Below, in pieces: positions 1 through 8,203 of a stretch of DNA of 64,000 bases. Every line of letters starts with the position of its first letter. Position 1 is the stretch's first letter. Source of the stretch: Verrucomicrobiota bacterium. Its GTDB lineage: Bacteria; Verrucomicrobiota; Verrucomicrobiia; Limisphaerales; JAEYXS01. The notes beneath the pieces were generated by a model, which did no database searches, was not told the origin of the DNA, and saw only the letters and a list, made by a program, of their open reading frames with translations. A program made the position numbers and the translations under genes. The stretch spans positions 21,731 to 85,730 of the forward strand of contig JAEYXS010000035.1 in the NCBI GenBank assembly GCA_023431185.1. Reading direction: 5' to 3'.

Positions 1-591
1 CTGGGCTTTCCGCTGGACGCCACGCTCCGCATCGAAGATCCCACCGGCAAAGAGCTGGCGAAGAATGATGATGCGAATAATTCCGCCGATCCCGCTCTCG
101 TCTGGACCGCGCCGGCTGATGGCAAATTCACCGTCGCCATCTCCAGCCTGTTGCGCCAAGGCGGGAGCAACTACATCTACCGCCTGTCCGTGACCGAACC
201 GCAACCCAGCTTCCGGGCGACAATCGCCGCGAACAACTTCAATCTCTCGCCCGGCAAGACCAACGAATTCAAAGCCACGGTTACGAGGATTCATGGACAT
301 GATGGCAAACTGGTCCTTGAAGCGAGCGGGTTGCCAAGCGGTGTGTCACTGATAGCAGGTGAAGTCCCGGCTAAGAGCGGCGAGGTGACGCTCAAGTTGA
401 TCGCTCAGGCGGATGCCAAACCGTTCAGCGGTCACTTCACCATCAGTGTGAAAGATACGGCGGCTAACATCACTCTGAAGGCCCCGAATGAGCTGATCAG
501 CCGGGGAACGGACAACGGCGTGCCGCAAGGATACGCAACGCTCGTGATCGAACAGGTGGATAAATTGTGGCTGACCGTCCTGAAGCAGTGA
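1..591 (+). CDS. Secreted PPC-domain protein, C-terminal part
   Basis: The reading frame is open from base 1, so this is the C-terminal end of a gene that starts outside the window; the first in-frame TTG at 151 is not a real start. The first ~60 visible residues (LDATLRIEDPTGKELAKNDD, then a short beta-rich stretch) look like a bacterial pre-peptidase C-terminal (PPC) domain, a beta-sandwich found at the ends of secreted proteins in planctomycetes and verrucomicrobia. The remainder is probably another beta-sandwich (ligand or cell-surface role unknown). No catalytic residues are visible in this fragment. A strong bidirectional hairpin follows at 624. Confidence 0.75.
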   Translation: MGFPLDATLRIEDPTGKELAKNDDANNSADPALVWTAPADGKFTVAISSLLRQGGSNYIYRLSVTEPQPSFRATIAANNFNLSPGKTNEFKATVTRIHGHDGKLVLEASGLPSGVSLIAGEVPAKSGEVTLKLIAQADAKPFSGHFTISVKDTAANITLKAPNELISRGTDNGVPQGYATLVIEQVDKLWLTVLKQ

Positions 592-623
592 TTGGGGCTA
601 TTCCACCCCGGCTCACAGAATAA

Positions 624-654
624 AAAGCCGCAGCACTCGAAGCGCTGCGGCTTT
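624..654. terminator. Bidirectional intrinsic terminator
   Basis: Stem AAAGCCGCAGC pairs perfectly with GCTGCGGCTTT around a nine-base loop. There are A residues on the left and a T-rich stretch on the right, so it can stop both the plus-strand gene ending at 591 and the minus-strand gene ending at 677. Confidence 0.85.
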
Positions 655-676
655 CTTTCGAAAATATTACCGCAAC

Positions 677-1156
677 TTACGGCGAGACCGCCAGGCGCTC
701 TTCGTTGCGCTCCTTATGCATTAGCACGCCCTGTTCTTTGTAGGGCTTGAGCATGAAGTGCGTGCCGGTGGAGAGCACGCCTTGGATGGTGGCGAGCTTC
801 TCGGAGACGAACCGCGCGACCTCGCGCAAGTCCTCGCCCTCCACGATGACCAGCAGATCATAGCCGCCGGACATAAGATAGCAGGAGCGCACCTCGTCAT
901 ACTTGGCGATGCGCTGGGCGATGCGGTCGAAGCCGCCTTCGCGCTCCGGCGTGATCTTCACCTCGATCACCGCGCGGACGATATTCACGCCCAGCTTCTC
1001 CTCATTGAGGATGGTGCGGTAGCCCAGGATCACCTGGTCCTCTTCATACGCCCGGATCTTGGCGGTGATGTCCGCTTCAGGCTGGTTCAACATGGATGAC
1101 AACTGCGCCGGCTTCAGCGCCGCGTTGTCATGCAACAATTTCAACAAAGCATCCAT
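677..1156 (-). CDS. Lrp/AsnC-family transcriptional regulator
   Basis: 159 residues from the ATG at 1156. Residues 1-50 form an AsnC-type winged helix-turn-helix that ends in the family-typical VILGYRTILN. Residues ~55-135 match the RAM effector-binding domain (VRAVIEVKITPE, then SGGYDLLVIVEG, which corresponds to the usual GxYDLLL turn). Proteins of this family bind DNA as oligomers and respond to amino acids or similar small molecules; the ligand is not readable here. An in-frame TTG at 1210 would extend the protein, but the added residues do not resemble the family. GGAGG lies immediately before the ATG, which is unusually close; an in-frame TTG nine bases further in would give normal spacing, so the exact start is not certain. 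Confidence 0.85.
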   Translation of the reverse strand: MDALLKLLHDNAALKPAQLSSMLNQPEADITAKIRAYEEDQVILGYRTILNEEKLGVNIVRAVIEVKITPEREGGFDRIAQRIAKYDEVRSCYLMSGGYDLLVIVEGEDLREVARFVSEKLATIQGVLSTGTHFMLKPYKEQGVLMHKERNEERLAVSP

Positions 1157-1269
1157 GCCTCCATTAGACAGAAACCCAGCGGGGCTGCACGCTTTTTTAG
1201 AAAGCTCCAAATCCCAAGCTCAAAGCTCAAAAGAAGCTCCAAGGTTCAAATGCGCTGGCAAATAGCATG

Positions 1270-1298
1270 TGGAGCGCGGGTCTCCGACCCGCAGCAAC
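1270..1298 (-). repeat. Constant-flank palindrome, family 1 copy a
   Basis: Read on the minus strand this is GTTGCTGC, then stem GGGTC, loop GGA, stem GACCC, then GCGCTCCA. The same two eight-base flanks occur at 4548, 9468 and 9653 around different stems. It lies between the Lrp-type gene and the small protein gene at 1390. Confidence 0.75.
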
Positions 1299-1389
1299 AT
1301 CCCTGAGCAAAGCTGGCATTCAATATTTCCTGAACTACCCAACCGCCTTTCCCTTTGACCGACAAGGATGGCAATACTACTTTGTCACC

Positions 1390-1863
1390 ATGCGCAAGAG
1401 GTTGTTCATCCTGCTACCTATTCTAGTTCTAGCTATAGTAGGGGTTTGCGTTTTTCTTACTGACAGCAAAAAAGACCTCTATCTCACCGAATTTGAACTG
1501 GATGAAGCATCATTCACAAGCGATACGCTTAAAAAGATTGAATCAGATCTAGCTCTGGCATTTCCGCCGGGCGCAAAAGGATTGCGCTTTCACTACAAAC
1601 CACCGATTGACCCCACAATTTTCGCCAAAATAGAGATTCCACCCGAAGCGAAAGAATCGACGGTGAAGCGGCTAACCGAAATGAAAGAATTCCCCGGCAA
1701 GTTTCATACGGACTTTGGGAACAGACGATGCAAATGGTGGCCAGCTTCCGTTGTAAATGCAATCGCCACCAAGTTCTCAATCAACGGCGCGTTCTACACC
1801 CAAGCCCATTTAGTGCAAGAAGGTGACCAAGTTATCTTGTATCTAAAGTATTTTACCCTTTAA
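1390..1863 (+). CDS. Small membrane-anchored protein of unknown function
   Basis: 157 residues from the ATG at 1390. I chose this start because it opens directly on a signal anchor (MRKRLFILLPILVLAIVG); the longer frame from 1267 reads through a palindromic repeat. One N-terminal hydrophobic segment (residues ~4-24) is followed by a soluble domain with no motif I recognise. Base composition is visibly richer in A and T than in the neighbouring genes, which may mean recent acquisition or weak selection. It converges on the alpha-glucosidase gene with only three bases between the stops. I do not recognise a family and assign no function. Confidence 0.6.
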   Translation: MRKRLFILLPILVLAIVGVCVFLTDSKKDLYLTEFELDEASFTSDTLKKIESDLALAFPPGAKGLRFHYKPPIDPTIFAKIEIPPEAKESTVKRLTEMKEFPGKFHTDFGNRRCKWWPASVVNAIATKFSINGAFYTQAHLVQEGDQVILYLKYFTL

Positions 1864-1866
1864 GCG

Positions 1867-4236
1867 CTACCTCACCCGCATCCGTATCTCCTGCCCCACC
1901 ACCGGCAGATCAATGATCGCCAGCCCCCACTCAGCCTCGTCATGCACGTCGAACCTGCGGCCGTTGATGAGTAGCTTCGGCTTCTTGTCTTGCTGATGCA
2001 GCATGATGCGCCAGACCTGATGCGGGCTCTGAAATTCGCCATCGCTCGCGCCGATGACGATTTCTGTCTCTTCCCCCACCGGCTTTGTTTCGATGCGTCG
2101 CCGTTGGTATTGGCCGGTGAGGTAGCTGTTCGAGACGCCATCATCCTCATACCACTCCAGCACGCCGTTGCCGCCGGGCCAGATGTGGAGCACTTGGAAG
2201 GGCTCGGCTACTTCGCCGACGTATTGTTGCACCGGTCCGAAAGGCAAAATTGTTCCCGCACGCACAAAGACTGGTAGGGTGTCCAAGGACGCTTGGGCCA
2301 CGATGTGTTGCCCGCCATCGAAGGCTTCGCCGTTCCAGAAATTGAACCATGTCCCGCGTGGCAGATACACACTGCGCGCCACATTGCCCGGCTGCAGGAT
2401 CGGCGCCACCAGCACGTTCTCACCTAATAAGAACTGGTCCCCGCATGCCACGGCCACCGCGTCCTGAGGATGATGCCACGCGAGCGGACGCATGATGGGT
2501 GTGCCCCGTTCCCGCGCCTCGGCGAAAAGGCAGTAAAGATACGGCAGCAACTGGTAGCGGAGCTGGATGTAGCGGCGGCAGATGTCCTCCACTTCCGCAC
2601 CAAACGTCCATGGCTCCTGGTCGCGTGATTCGTTGTTCGTGTGATTGCGGAAGAACGGCGTGAAGGCGGCGAGCTGTGTCCAGCGCGCGAGCAGTTCACC
2701 CGTGGTGTGTTCCAGGAAACCGCCCGCATCCGCGCCGCAGAAAGGCACGCCGCTCAGGCTGAGGTTCAGCAGCATGGGCACGGACTCCGCGAGGTGCTCC
2801 CACGTGGAGCTGTTATCCCCCGTCCACACCATCGCGTAACGCTGCACGCCCGCATAGCCCGCGCGCGTGATGACGAAAGGCCGCTGCTCCGGCGCATTCG
2901 CCAGCATACCCTCATGCGAGGCGCGCGCCATCATCAGGCCATAGGCATTATGCACCTCGCCGTGCGTTTTCACGCCCAGCTCAGTCTGGTGCTGGGCGTC
3001 CAGCGGTAAGGTCTTCCCCGGCAGATCGAACACCGCCGGTTCATTCATGTCATTCCATACACCAGCGATGCCTGCACGAGCCAAGGCCGCCTGTTCCTTC
3101 GCCCACCACTTGCGCGCGTTTGCCTGAAAGAAGTCTGGCAGCGCCGAACGCCCCGGCCACACTTTGCCAATGATGTCTTTGCCCTGCGCATCCTTCACGT
3201 AGGCCTTCAGCTTGCGTCCGCGCTGATACACGCCGAACTGGCGATCCACTTTCACACCCGGGTCCACGATGCTCACGCATTTGAAGCCCTGCTTGGCGAG
3301 CTTGCGGATGAGTTGCTTCGGCTGCGGAAACGTCTTGCCGAAGGTGAACACGCGGTAGCCATCCATGTGCAGGATGTCCAGGTGGAGGACATCGCACGGA
3401 ATCTTCTTCTGCCGGAACTTGCGCGCCACATCCTCGATGTGTTTGCGCGTGGGGTAGCCATAACGCGACTGTTGGGAACCGAGCGCCCATTTTGGCGGCA
3501 AGGTCATGCGCCCGGTCAACTGCGTGAACCGCTCCACGATCGATGGCAACGCTGGACCAAGAAAGAGATACACATCCAGCTCGCCTGTGGCCGCGTTCAG
3601 TTGCCACGCATTCTCCTGGGTGCAACCCATGTCCCAGATTTGCTTGCCGGGATTATCCCAAAACACGCCGAATGTCCGCCCCGCGCGCAGTCCTAGTCCG
3701 AAGGGTATGGATACATACAGATTCTTCAACGAGGGATGGACGCACGAGGCGTGACCGAGCACATCGATGTTCCAGAACTCGCGGATAAGCCCGCGCTTGT
3801 TCAGCGGACCGGTGGATTCGCCCAGCCCCAAAATCTTATCCTTCGCCTCCAAACCCAAGCGCAGCGTGAAGCCGGACTTCTTGCCGCGCGCGATCGCGCT
3901 GATGCTGTTCAAGACCGTCCAGCCGTTCTTATCCGTCACGCACCAGGTGCCTTTGAGTTTGTTGAACTGGAGGGAGAACTGTTCCGTGCGCAGCTCGATG
4001 TCCGTCTTCCGTTCACGCACTTCGGTTCTCACGGCGGGCCAATCCCGCGCCACGACCGCGAAGGAACCTTGGCTGAATGCTTTCGCCCGCGTCGCCCGCA
4101 GACGAACCAGATCCGGGGCGATGACCGTCAGCTCGATTTGCCCTGCTTTGCCGACAAGCAATGCGCCCTGCGCGGAAGTCGCCTTCAGCTTGAGGTCTGT
4201 GAATGTCATTGGTGTCGGCTCGGCACGCTTGCCCAT
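1867..4236 (-). CDS. GH31 family alpha-glucosidase
   Basis: 789 residues from the ATG at 4236. Glycoside hydrolase family 31 enzymes split alpha-linked sugars (alpha-glucosidase, alpha-xylosidase) with retention of configuration. The nucleophile motif is clear: WNDMNEP, with the Asp at residue ~396. The acid/base region TGDNSSTWEHL places its Asp at residue ~474. The N-terminal beta-sandwich (~residues 10-230) precedes the (beta/alpha)8 barrel, and the C-terminal ~200 residues form the usual beta-sandwich tail (LPRGTWFNFWNGE). No signal peptide is evident, so it is probably cytoplasmic. The start is ambiguous: ATG at 4209 is also possible, and an in-frame extension to 4350 would translate a palindromic repeat (4298-4326), which argues against it. 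The exact substrate cannot be read. Confidence 0.9.
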   Translation of the reverse strand: MGKRAEPTPMTFTDLKLKATSAQGALLVGKAGQIELTVIAPDLVRLRATRAKAFSQGSFAVVARDWPAVRTEVRERKTDIELRTEQFSLQFNKLKGTWCVTDKNGWTVLNSISAIARGKKSGFTLRLGLEAKDKILGLGESTGPLNKRGLIREFWNIDVLGHASCVHPSLKNLYVSIPFGLGLRAGRTFGVFWDNPGKQIWDMGCTQENAWQLNAATGELDVYLFLGPALPSIVERFTQLTGRMTLPPKWALGSQQSRYGYPTRKHIEDVARKFRQKKIPCDVLHLDILHMDGYRVFTFGKTFPQPKQLIRKLAKQGFKCVSIVDPGVKVDRQFGVYQRGRKLKAYVKDAQGKDIIGKVWPGRSALPDFFQANARKWWAKEQAALARAGIAGVWNDMNEPAVFDLPGKTLPLDAQHQTELGVKTHGEVHNAYGLMMARASHEGMLANAPEQRPFVITRAGYAGVQRYAMVWTGDNSSTWEHLAESVPMLLNLSLSGVPFCGADAGGFLEHTTGELLARWTQLAAFTPFFRNHTNNESRDQEPWTFGAEVEDICRRYIQLRYQLLPYLYCLFAEARERGTPIMRPLAWHHPQDAVAVACGDQFLLGENVLVAPILQPGNVARSVYLPRGTWFNFWNGEAFDGGQHIVAQASLDTLPVFVRAGTILPFGPVQQYVGEVAEPFQVLHIWPGGNGVLEWYEDDGVSNSYLTGQYQRRRIETKPVGEETEIVIGASDGEFQSPHQVWRIMLHQQDKKPKLLINGRRFDVHDEAEWGLAIIDLPVVGQEIRMRVR

Positions 4237-4297
4237 GCGCTGAGTAAAGACGGTATGGGGCGAAGGGACAAGGCTGGTGGAGCGGGGATGATTTGAT

Positions 4298-4326
4298 GTG
4301 GTAGGGACGGCTGTCCTCAGCCGTCC
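4298..4326 (-). repeat. AGGA-loop palindrome, family 2 copy 1
   Basis: On the minus strand this reads stem GGACGGCTG, loop AGGA, stem CAGCCGTCC, then CTACCAC. A second copy with a different stem but the same loop and the same 3' flank lies at 4464-4492. It lies just upstream of the GH31 gene. Confidence 0.7.
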
Positions 4327-4463
4327 GGCGTCGAAGCCCGTGGTGTTCAATCGCCAAAGGCAGAATGACGGTCAGAGTCTATGTCGCTTTCCTTGACCAG
4401 AGGTAATAGTGCCTGTTGACGTTAGTGGATCGCAGGATATCGAATCCCGACTGCTTCGGCGGC

Positions 4464-4492
4464 GGCCCGCAGAGGACTGCGGGCCCTACCAC
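4464..4492 (+). repeat. AGGA-loop palindrome, family 2 copy 2
   Basis: Stem GGCCCGCAG, loop AGGA, stem CTGCGGGCC, then CTACCAC. Loop and right flank are identical to the copy at 4298-4326, while most of the stem differs and still pairs perfectly. Confidence 0.7.
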
Positions 4493-4547
4493 GGTGGATT
4501 CACTTGGCCGCAGCGAGGTTAAATGTGAACTGCTTTTGCTTATGAAC

Positions 4548-4576
4548 CTTGCTGCGACTCGGAGAGTCGCGCTCCA
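4548..4576 (+). repeat. Constant-flank palindrome, family 1 copy d
   Basis: CTTGCTGC, stem GACTC, loop GGA, stem GAGTC, then GCGCTCCA. One base of the left flank differs from the other copies. Confidence 0.75.
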
Positions 4577-4643
4577 CCTGAAACGCCCTATTGCTCATCA
4601 TCCCCGAATCCGCTTCAATCCCCGACCGGTTTGAGACCGTAAG

Positions 4644-5525
4644 ATGACCGCAACGACCGACAATTATCAACTCGTGACGCTCGCAAATGGCGTGCGCAGT
4701 GTCTATTCGCGCGCGCATGACGAGACGTTCCATCCCGTCATTGGGCCGGTGGCGGAGGCGGAGGCGCTCTATGTGCGGCAGCTCCGCCTGCCGGAGCGTT
4801 TCGCGGGCTGCACGGAAGAGTTCGTCGTGTGGGATGTCGGCCTGGGTTCGGCGGCGAACGTCCTGACGGTGCTGCGTTCGCTCAACGGTCTGCGCGGACG
4901 GCTGCGCATCGTCAGTTTTGATTGCACTTTGGAGCCGTTGTCCTTTGCTCGACAGCATGCCGCCGAGCTGGCCTATCCCTTGGGCTTCGAGGCACAATTG
5001 GAAAACCTGCTGCAAGCGCGCGCGGTGAAGTTCAAACTTGGCGAAGTCGAAGTGGATTGGACCGTGCATGTCGCGGATTTTCCCAGCCTGCTCACGCAAG
5101 CGGAGCAGGACACGAATCTGCGAGCACAATTGCCCGCACCGCACGCCATTCTCTACGACGCTTTTTCACCCGCGACGAACACGGTGATGTGGACGCTGCC
5201 TGTGTTCCAAAAGCTCTACACGTTCTTGGATAAATCGCGGCCCTGCGCCTTGCCCACGTATTCACGCAGCACGCTCTTGCGCGTCACCTTGTTGCTCGCG
5301 GGTTTCTATGTCGGGGCCGGTCATGCCACGGGCGAGAAGGAAGAGACAACCATCGCGGCGAACAGTTTGGAGCTCATCACCGAACCTTTGGGCGAACGCT
5401 GGCTGGGTCGCGTGCAGCGCTCCCGCAGTGCCGAACCACTGATGGACGGCACCTACCGCCAGACGCCCCTGAGCGAGGCGAACTGGGAACGGCTGAAAAA
5501 GCATCCGCAGTTTTCAGCCAAGTGA
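4644..5525 (+). CDS. MnmC-like SAM-dependent methyltransferase
   Basis: 293 residues. The glycine-rich SAM loop is VVWDVGLGSAANVL (residues ~61-74). The later motif YDAFSPATNTVMWT (~169-182) and TYSRSTLLRVTLLLAGFYVG match the DUF752/MnmC methyltransferase family, whose best known member finishes the 5-methylaminomethyl modification of the tRNA wobble uridine. The FAD oxidase half found in E. coli MnmC is absent, as in many stand-alone members, so the step catalysed could differ. Placement just before a tRNA-dihydrouridine synthase fits a tRNA-modification role but is only suggestive. The ATG at 4644 has a weak upstream purine run. Family assignment is firm, substrate less so. Confidence 0.8.
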   Translation: MTATTDNYQLVTLANGVRSVYSRAHDETFHPVIGPVAEAEALYVRQLRLPERFAGCTEEFVVWDVGLGSAANVLTVLRSLNGLRGRLRIVSFDCTLEPLSFARQHAAELAYPLGFEAQLENLLQARAVKFKLGEVEVDWTVHVADFPSLLTQAEQDTNLRAQLPAPHAILYDAFSPATNTVMWTLPVFQKLYTFLDKSRPCALPTYSRSTLLRVTLLLAGFYVGAGHATGEKEETTIAANSLELITEPLGERWLGRVQRSRSAEPLMDGTYRQTPLSEANWERLKKHPQFSAK

Positions 5526-5564
5526 AGGCAGTTATGCGTTTCGCCTTCTCACCCCTCACCCCAG

Positions 5565-5589
5565 CCCTCTCCCCGTTGAGGGGAGAGGG
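5565..5589. repeat. Intergenic hairpin repeat (CCCTCTCCCC type)
   Basis: Perfect ten-base stem CCCTCTCCCC/GGGGAGAGGG with loop GTTGA, preceded by CTCACCCCTCACCCCAG. This kind of sequence is a common dispersed intergenic hairpin in many bacteria. It follows the methyltransferase gene and could help end its transcript, although there is no T-run. Confidence 0.6.
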
Positions 5590-5656
5590 AGAACATTTGA
5601 TGTCATCATTCAATAGTGTGTTTCTGGCGGACGTAAATACGGTATGCTCTTTTCCT

Positions 5657-5690
5657 TATCTGTGTGAATCTGTGTCCATCTGTGGTTGAA
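5657..5690 (+). repeat. TCTGTG short-unit repeat
   Basis: Three spaced TCTGTG units (TCTGTGTGAA, TCTGTGTCCA, TCTGTGGTTG) lie just before the dihydrouridine synthase start. A shorter relative (ATCTGTGTGAATCTGTGGT) lies at 37835-37853. Function unknown. Confidence 0.5.
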
Positions 5691-5695
5691 CAAAA

Positions 5696-6745
5696 ATGAC
5701 CCGTCACGAACAGTTCAATGCCCTGCTGCAAGGTAACGAGCCGATCCTCGCGCTCGCGCCGATGCAGGATGTGACGGACCGGCCGTTCTGGGACTTGATG
5801 CATCGCTACGGCGGGCCGGACGTGTATTACACGGAATACTTCCGCGTGCAGCCGACCTCCAAGCCGGAAAAGTGGATCGTGGATGCCCTGGTCAATAATT
5901 CCACCGGCAAACCGGCCATAGCACAGATGATCGGGAATGACATCCCTGCGCTCGTCCGTACGGCGAAGGAGCTGGAGAAGTATGACATCGTGGCCGTGGA
6001 CCTGAATCTCGGATGCCCGGCGCCCGTGGTGTATCGCAAGTGCGCGGGTGGCGGTTTGCTACGCGAGCCTAAGCGGGTGGACAGCATTCTCGGCGCGTTG
6101 CGCGATGCCGTGTCCGTAAAGTTCACGGTGAAGACACGCATCGGCTTCGATAGCCCGGCGGTGTTCGAAGAGTTATTGCCCATCTTCGCGAAGCATTCGA
6201 TTGATTTGCTGACGGTTCATGGCCGCACGGTGCTGGAGATGTATCGCTCCGAGGTGCATTACGATTACATCGCGCAAGCCGTGCAAGCGCTGAAATGCCC
6301 GGTCATCGCGAACGGGAATATCTATTCACCCGCCAAGGCCGAGGAAGTTTTGCAGCAAACGGGTGCGAAGGGCTTGATGATCGGGCGCGGGGCCATCCGG
6401 AATCCTTGGCTCTTCGAGCAGATCCGGCAGCATCGCCGGGGGGAACAGCTCTTTGTCCCGCGTGGGCGCGATGTGCTGGAGTATGTGCACCATCTGTGGG
6501 CCATGACACCGGTGGAGATCATCCGCGAGAACGCGCAGGTGCAAAAGATGAAGAAGTACATGAACTTCCTGGGCATCGGCGTGGAGCCGACCGGGCAGTT
6601 CCTGCATGATATCCGCCGCTGCACGACGCAGGCCGAGTTCTTCCGCATCTGCGCGACCTACATGGATAACGATGTGCCGATGCCGCTGTTGCCGTTCAAG
6701 CTGGAGCTCGCGCCGACGGATGTGGTGGGTGGGGAGCACCTGTAG
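5696..6745 (+). CDS. tRNA-dihydrouridine synthase family protein
   Basis: 349 residues. Dus enzymes are FMN flavoproteins that reduce uridines in the tRNA D-loop with NADPH. Visible motifs: FMN-binding LAPMQDVTD (residues 20-28), LNLGCPAP (103-110), the catalytic cysteine region YRKCAGGGLL with Cys116, VKTRIGF (~145-151), LTVHGRT (172-178) and GLMIGRGAIRNPW for the phosphate site. Length and order match the family. I cannot tell DusA, DusB and DusC apart reliably by eye, so no gene symbol is given. The stop codon TAG is formed by the first bases of a 137-bp hairpin element that begins at 6742. Confidence 0.92.
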   Translation: MTRHEQFNALLQGNEPILALAPMQDVTDRPFWDLMHRYGGPDVYYTEYFRVQPTSKPEKWIVDALVNNSTGKPAIAQMIGNDIPALVRTAKELEKYDIVAVDLNLGCPAPVVYRKCAGGGLLREPKRVDSILGALRDAVSVKFTVKTRIGFDSPAVFEELLPIFAKHSIDLLTVHGRTVLEMYRSEVHYDYIAQAVQALKCPVIANGNIYSPAKAEEVLQQTGAKGLMIGRGAIRNPWLFEQIRQHRRGEQLFVPRGRDVLEYVHHLWAMTPVEIIRENAQVQKMKKYMNFLGIGVEPTGQFLHDIRRCTTQAEFFRICATYMDNDVPMPLLPFKLELAPTDVVGGEHL

Positions 6746-6878
6746 CGCAGACCGGTGGTCTGCTGTATCGCAGATTGGTAATCTGCGAGCCGTGAAAGAG
6801 CCAAACGTCTGCCGACTGCCAGTCGGCGACATCACCGCAGCCGCGGGACTTACGCAGCAGGTTGCCAACCTGCGCTAC
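6742..6878 (+). repeat. Four-hairpin element, copy 1
   Basis: The element begins GTAGCGCAG and ends with its inverse CTGCGCTAC. Inside are four palindromes in order: GCAGACC/GGTCTGC, CGCAGATT/AATCTGCG, GCCGACT/AGTCGGC and GCAGGTT/AACCTGC. The copy at 20116-20230 has the same four in reverse orientation. It overlaps the dus stop codon and ends nine bases before the stop of the minus-strand HAD gene. Confidence 0.85.
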
Positions 6879-6886
6879 GAAACGGA

Positions 6887-7570
6887 CTAGCGTTTCAGCG
6901 TTTGCGCCAAAATCTTCAGGACGGCTGCGAGGTCGGAATAATCGGGCAGTACGGTGACGGCCCCAGCGGCTTGCAGACGGGTGGCGCGTTCGCCAGTACC
7001 GATGCCGAGGAAGGGCCAGCCTAAGGCGCGGCACGCGCGGGCATCCCAGAGGCCATCGCCGACATAGATCACTTGCTCGCGATGGCCGAAGCGTGCAGCG
7101 GCGCGCTGGCGGGAGAGCTGCATGATGCTCACGCGGTCGGGTGCGTCGTCTGATGAGGCGGCGGGATGATCTTCAAAGCGCATGCCCGCGCTCCGCATCT
7201 TCAGGCTCGCCGAGGCACCCCAAGCGCCGGTGGCGAGGGAGACGCCGTAATCCGTTTGAGCAGTCAGATGGGCGAGCATGGCGGGGGCTCCGGTGATGGG
7301 TGCGATGGGATTTTCGGTGAGCATTTGGGCGAGCAGCGCGAGGAAATGATCGCGGAACGCGTGGAGTTCACCGGTGGTGGGTGTGCGACCCGTGCGCGTC
7401 TCATGCAGTTCGTGCAAGAGGCCGGCATCGGTCACGTGTTTGTATTTGGACCAATCGGTGTCCACGTCGTGAAAGTCCCAGACCTCGGCGAGGGTGCGCA
7501 CGAAGCAGATGTCGTCCATCTGCATGGATTGCGTGAGCGTGCCGTCGATGTCGAAGATGATGTGGGGCAT
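6887..7570 (-). CDS. HAD-superfamily phosphatase
   Basis: 227 residues. The HAD motifs are in order: motif I FDIDGTLT with Asp7 (nucleophile) and Asp9; motif II around LATGAWG (112-118); motif III/IV VIYVGDGLWDARACRALG (167-184). An alpha-helical cap lies between motifs I and II, as in phosphoglycolate phosphatase-like members. It probably hydrolyses a small phosphorylated metabolite in the cytoplasm; the substrate is not readable. ATG start at 7570, eight bases downstream of the neighbouring minus-strand gene's stop codon, so the two may be cotranscribed. Confidence 0.88.
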   Translation of the reverse strand: MPHIIFDIDGTLTQSMQMDDICFVRTLAEVWDFHDVDTDWSKYKHVTDAGLLHELHETRTGRTPTTGELHAFRDHFLALLAQMLTENPIAPITGAPAMLAHLTAQTDYGVSLATGAWGASASLKMRSAGMRFEDHPAASSDDAPDRVSIMQLSRQRAAARFGHREQVIYVGDGLWDARACRALGWPFLGIGTGERATRLQAAGAVTVLPDYSDLAAVLKILAQTLKR

Positions 7571-7577
7571 TTTGCGA

Positions 7578-8123
7578 TTACTTTTTCTTTGCTGATTCCG
7601 TATTCACATCGAAGGTCACTACTTTGCCAAACCCGCTTATGGGCTGGCCTGGTATTGGGCAGTTATCAATGAACATCCAGCCCGTGAGGAGGTCGGGGCG
7701 ATTCGGTTGCGGTCGGTGATGATTGATAGCGGTGATGATAACCGAGTCTCCCATGGTGTTAGCGATACCCATCAACTGATTCGTGCCAGCAGGTGCCGGT
7801 AACTTGTAAGAGGGTGTTGTTGTATTGACGCCCAGTAGATGAGCCGTTGTCCAGTAGAACTCGCCATTTGCCGTTGCTCCTACGACTGCGATCCCCTGAT
7901 CGCCCATCCAACGGCTGTATCGAAAGTCCGTGATCGTGTTAGTGAATGCGACCTTCAGTTCATAAGACTTGCCCTCGCGATCATACTTTACGACAAGAGC
8001 CCGCGAGTCCTTGGTAGGGGAAACTCCGTTGATGGTTGCCGGAGGTGGGTTGGTGATTGAGGGGTCTGCGCCGAAGGCAAAACCGGTCACCAAAAAGGCC
8101 ATGAGAGATAGCAGGGTTTTCAT
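7578..8123 (-). CDS. Secreted protein of unknown function
   Basis: 181 residues from the ATG at 8123, chosen because GGAG lies four bases upstream and the protein then opens with a normal signal peptide (MKTLLSLMAFLVTGFAFGA). An in-frame ATG at 8132 is three codons earlier. The mature part is Pro- and Thr-rich with predicted beta structure and no cysteine pair or catalytic motif I know. Codon use is a little more AT-rich than the flanking genes. It precedes the HAD gene by seven bases and may form a transcript with it. Function unknown. Confidence 0.7.
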   Translation of the reverse strand: MKTLLSLMAFLVTGFAFGADPSITNPPPATINGVSPTKDSRALVVKYDREGKSYELKVAFTNTITDFRYSRWMGDQGIAVVGATANGEFYWTTAHLLGVNTTTPSYKLPAPAGTNQLMGIANTMGDSVIITAINHHRPQPNRPDLLTGWMFIDNCPIPGQPISGFGKVVTFDVNTESAKKK

Positions 8124-8203
8124 ATGCTCCATGGGTATGAGATAGATGAAGCTGGTGTTTTGTTCAAACTGGGTTGATGAGCAGCAACGGCATACAGAGT
8201 GTG

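Larger units (their letters stand above)
4351..4643. other. Intergenic region with three palindromic repeats
   Basis: This divergent gap between the GH31 gene and the MnmC-like gene has no convincing ORF. It holds the second family 2 palindrome (4464-4492) and a family 1 palindrome (4548-4576), and the first family 2 copy (4298-4326) sits just to its left. I see no clear -35/-10 pair. Confidence 0.6.

Noticed and set aside
6742..6890. Short ORFs inside the first four-hairpin element
   Set aside because: They translate the repeat (peptides such as NLRAV and SPTGSRQ) and recur at the second copy, as expected for repeat-derived shadows.
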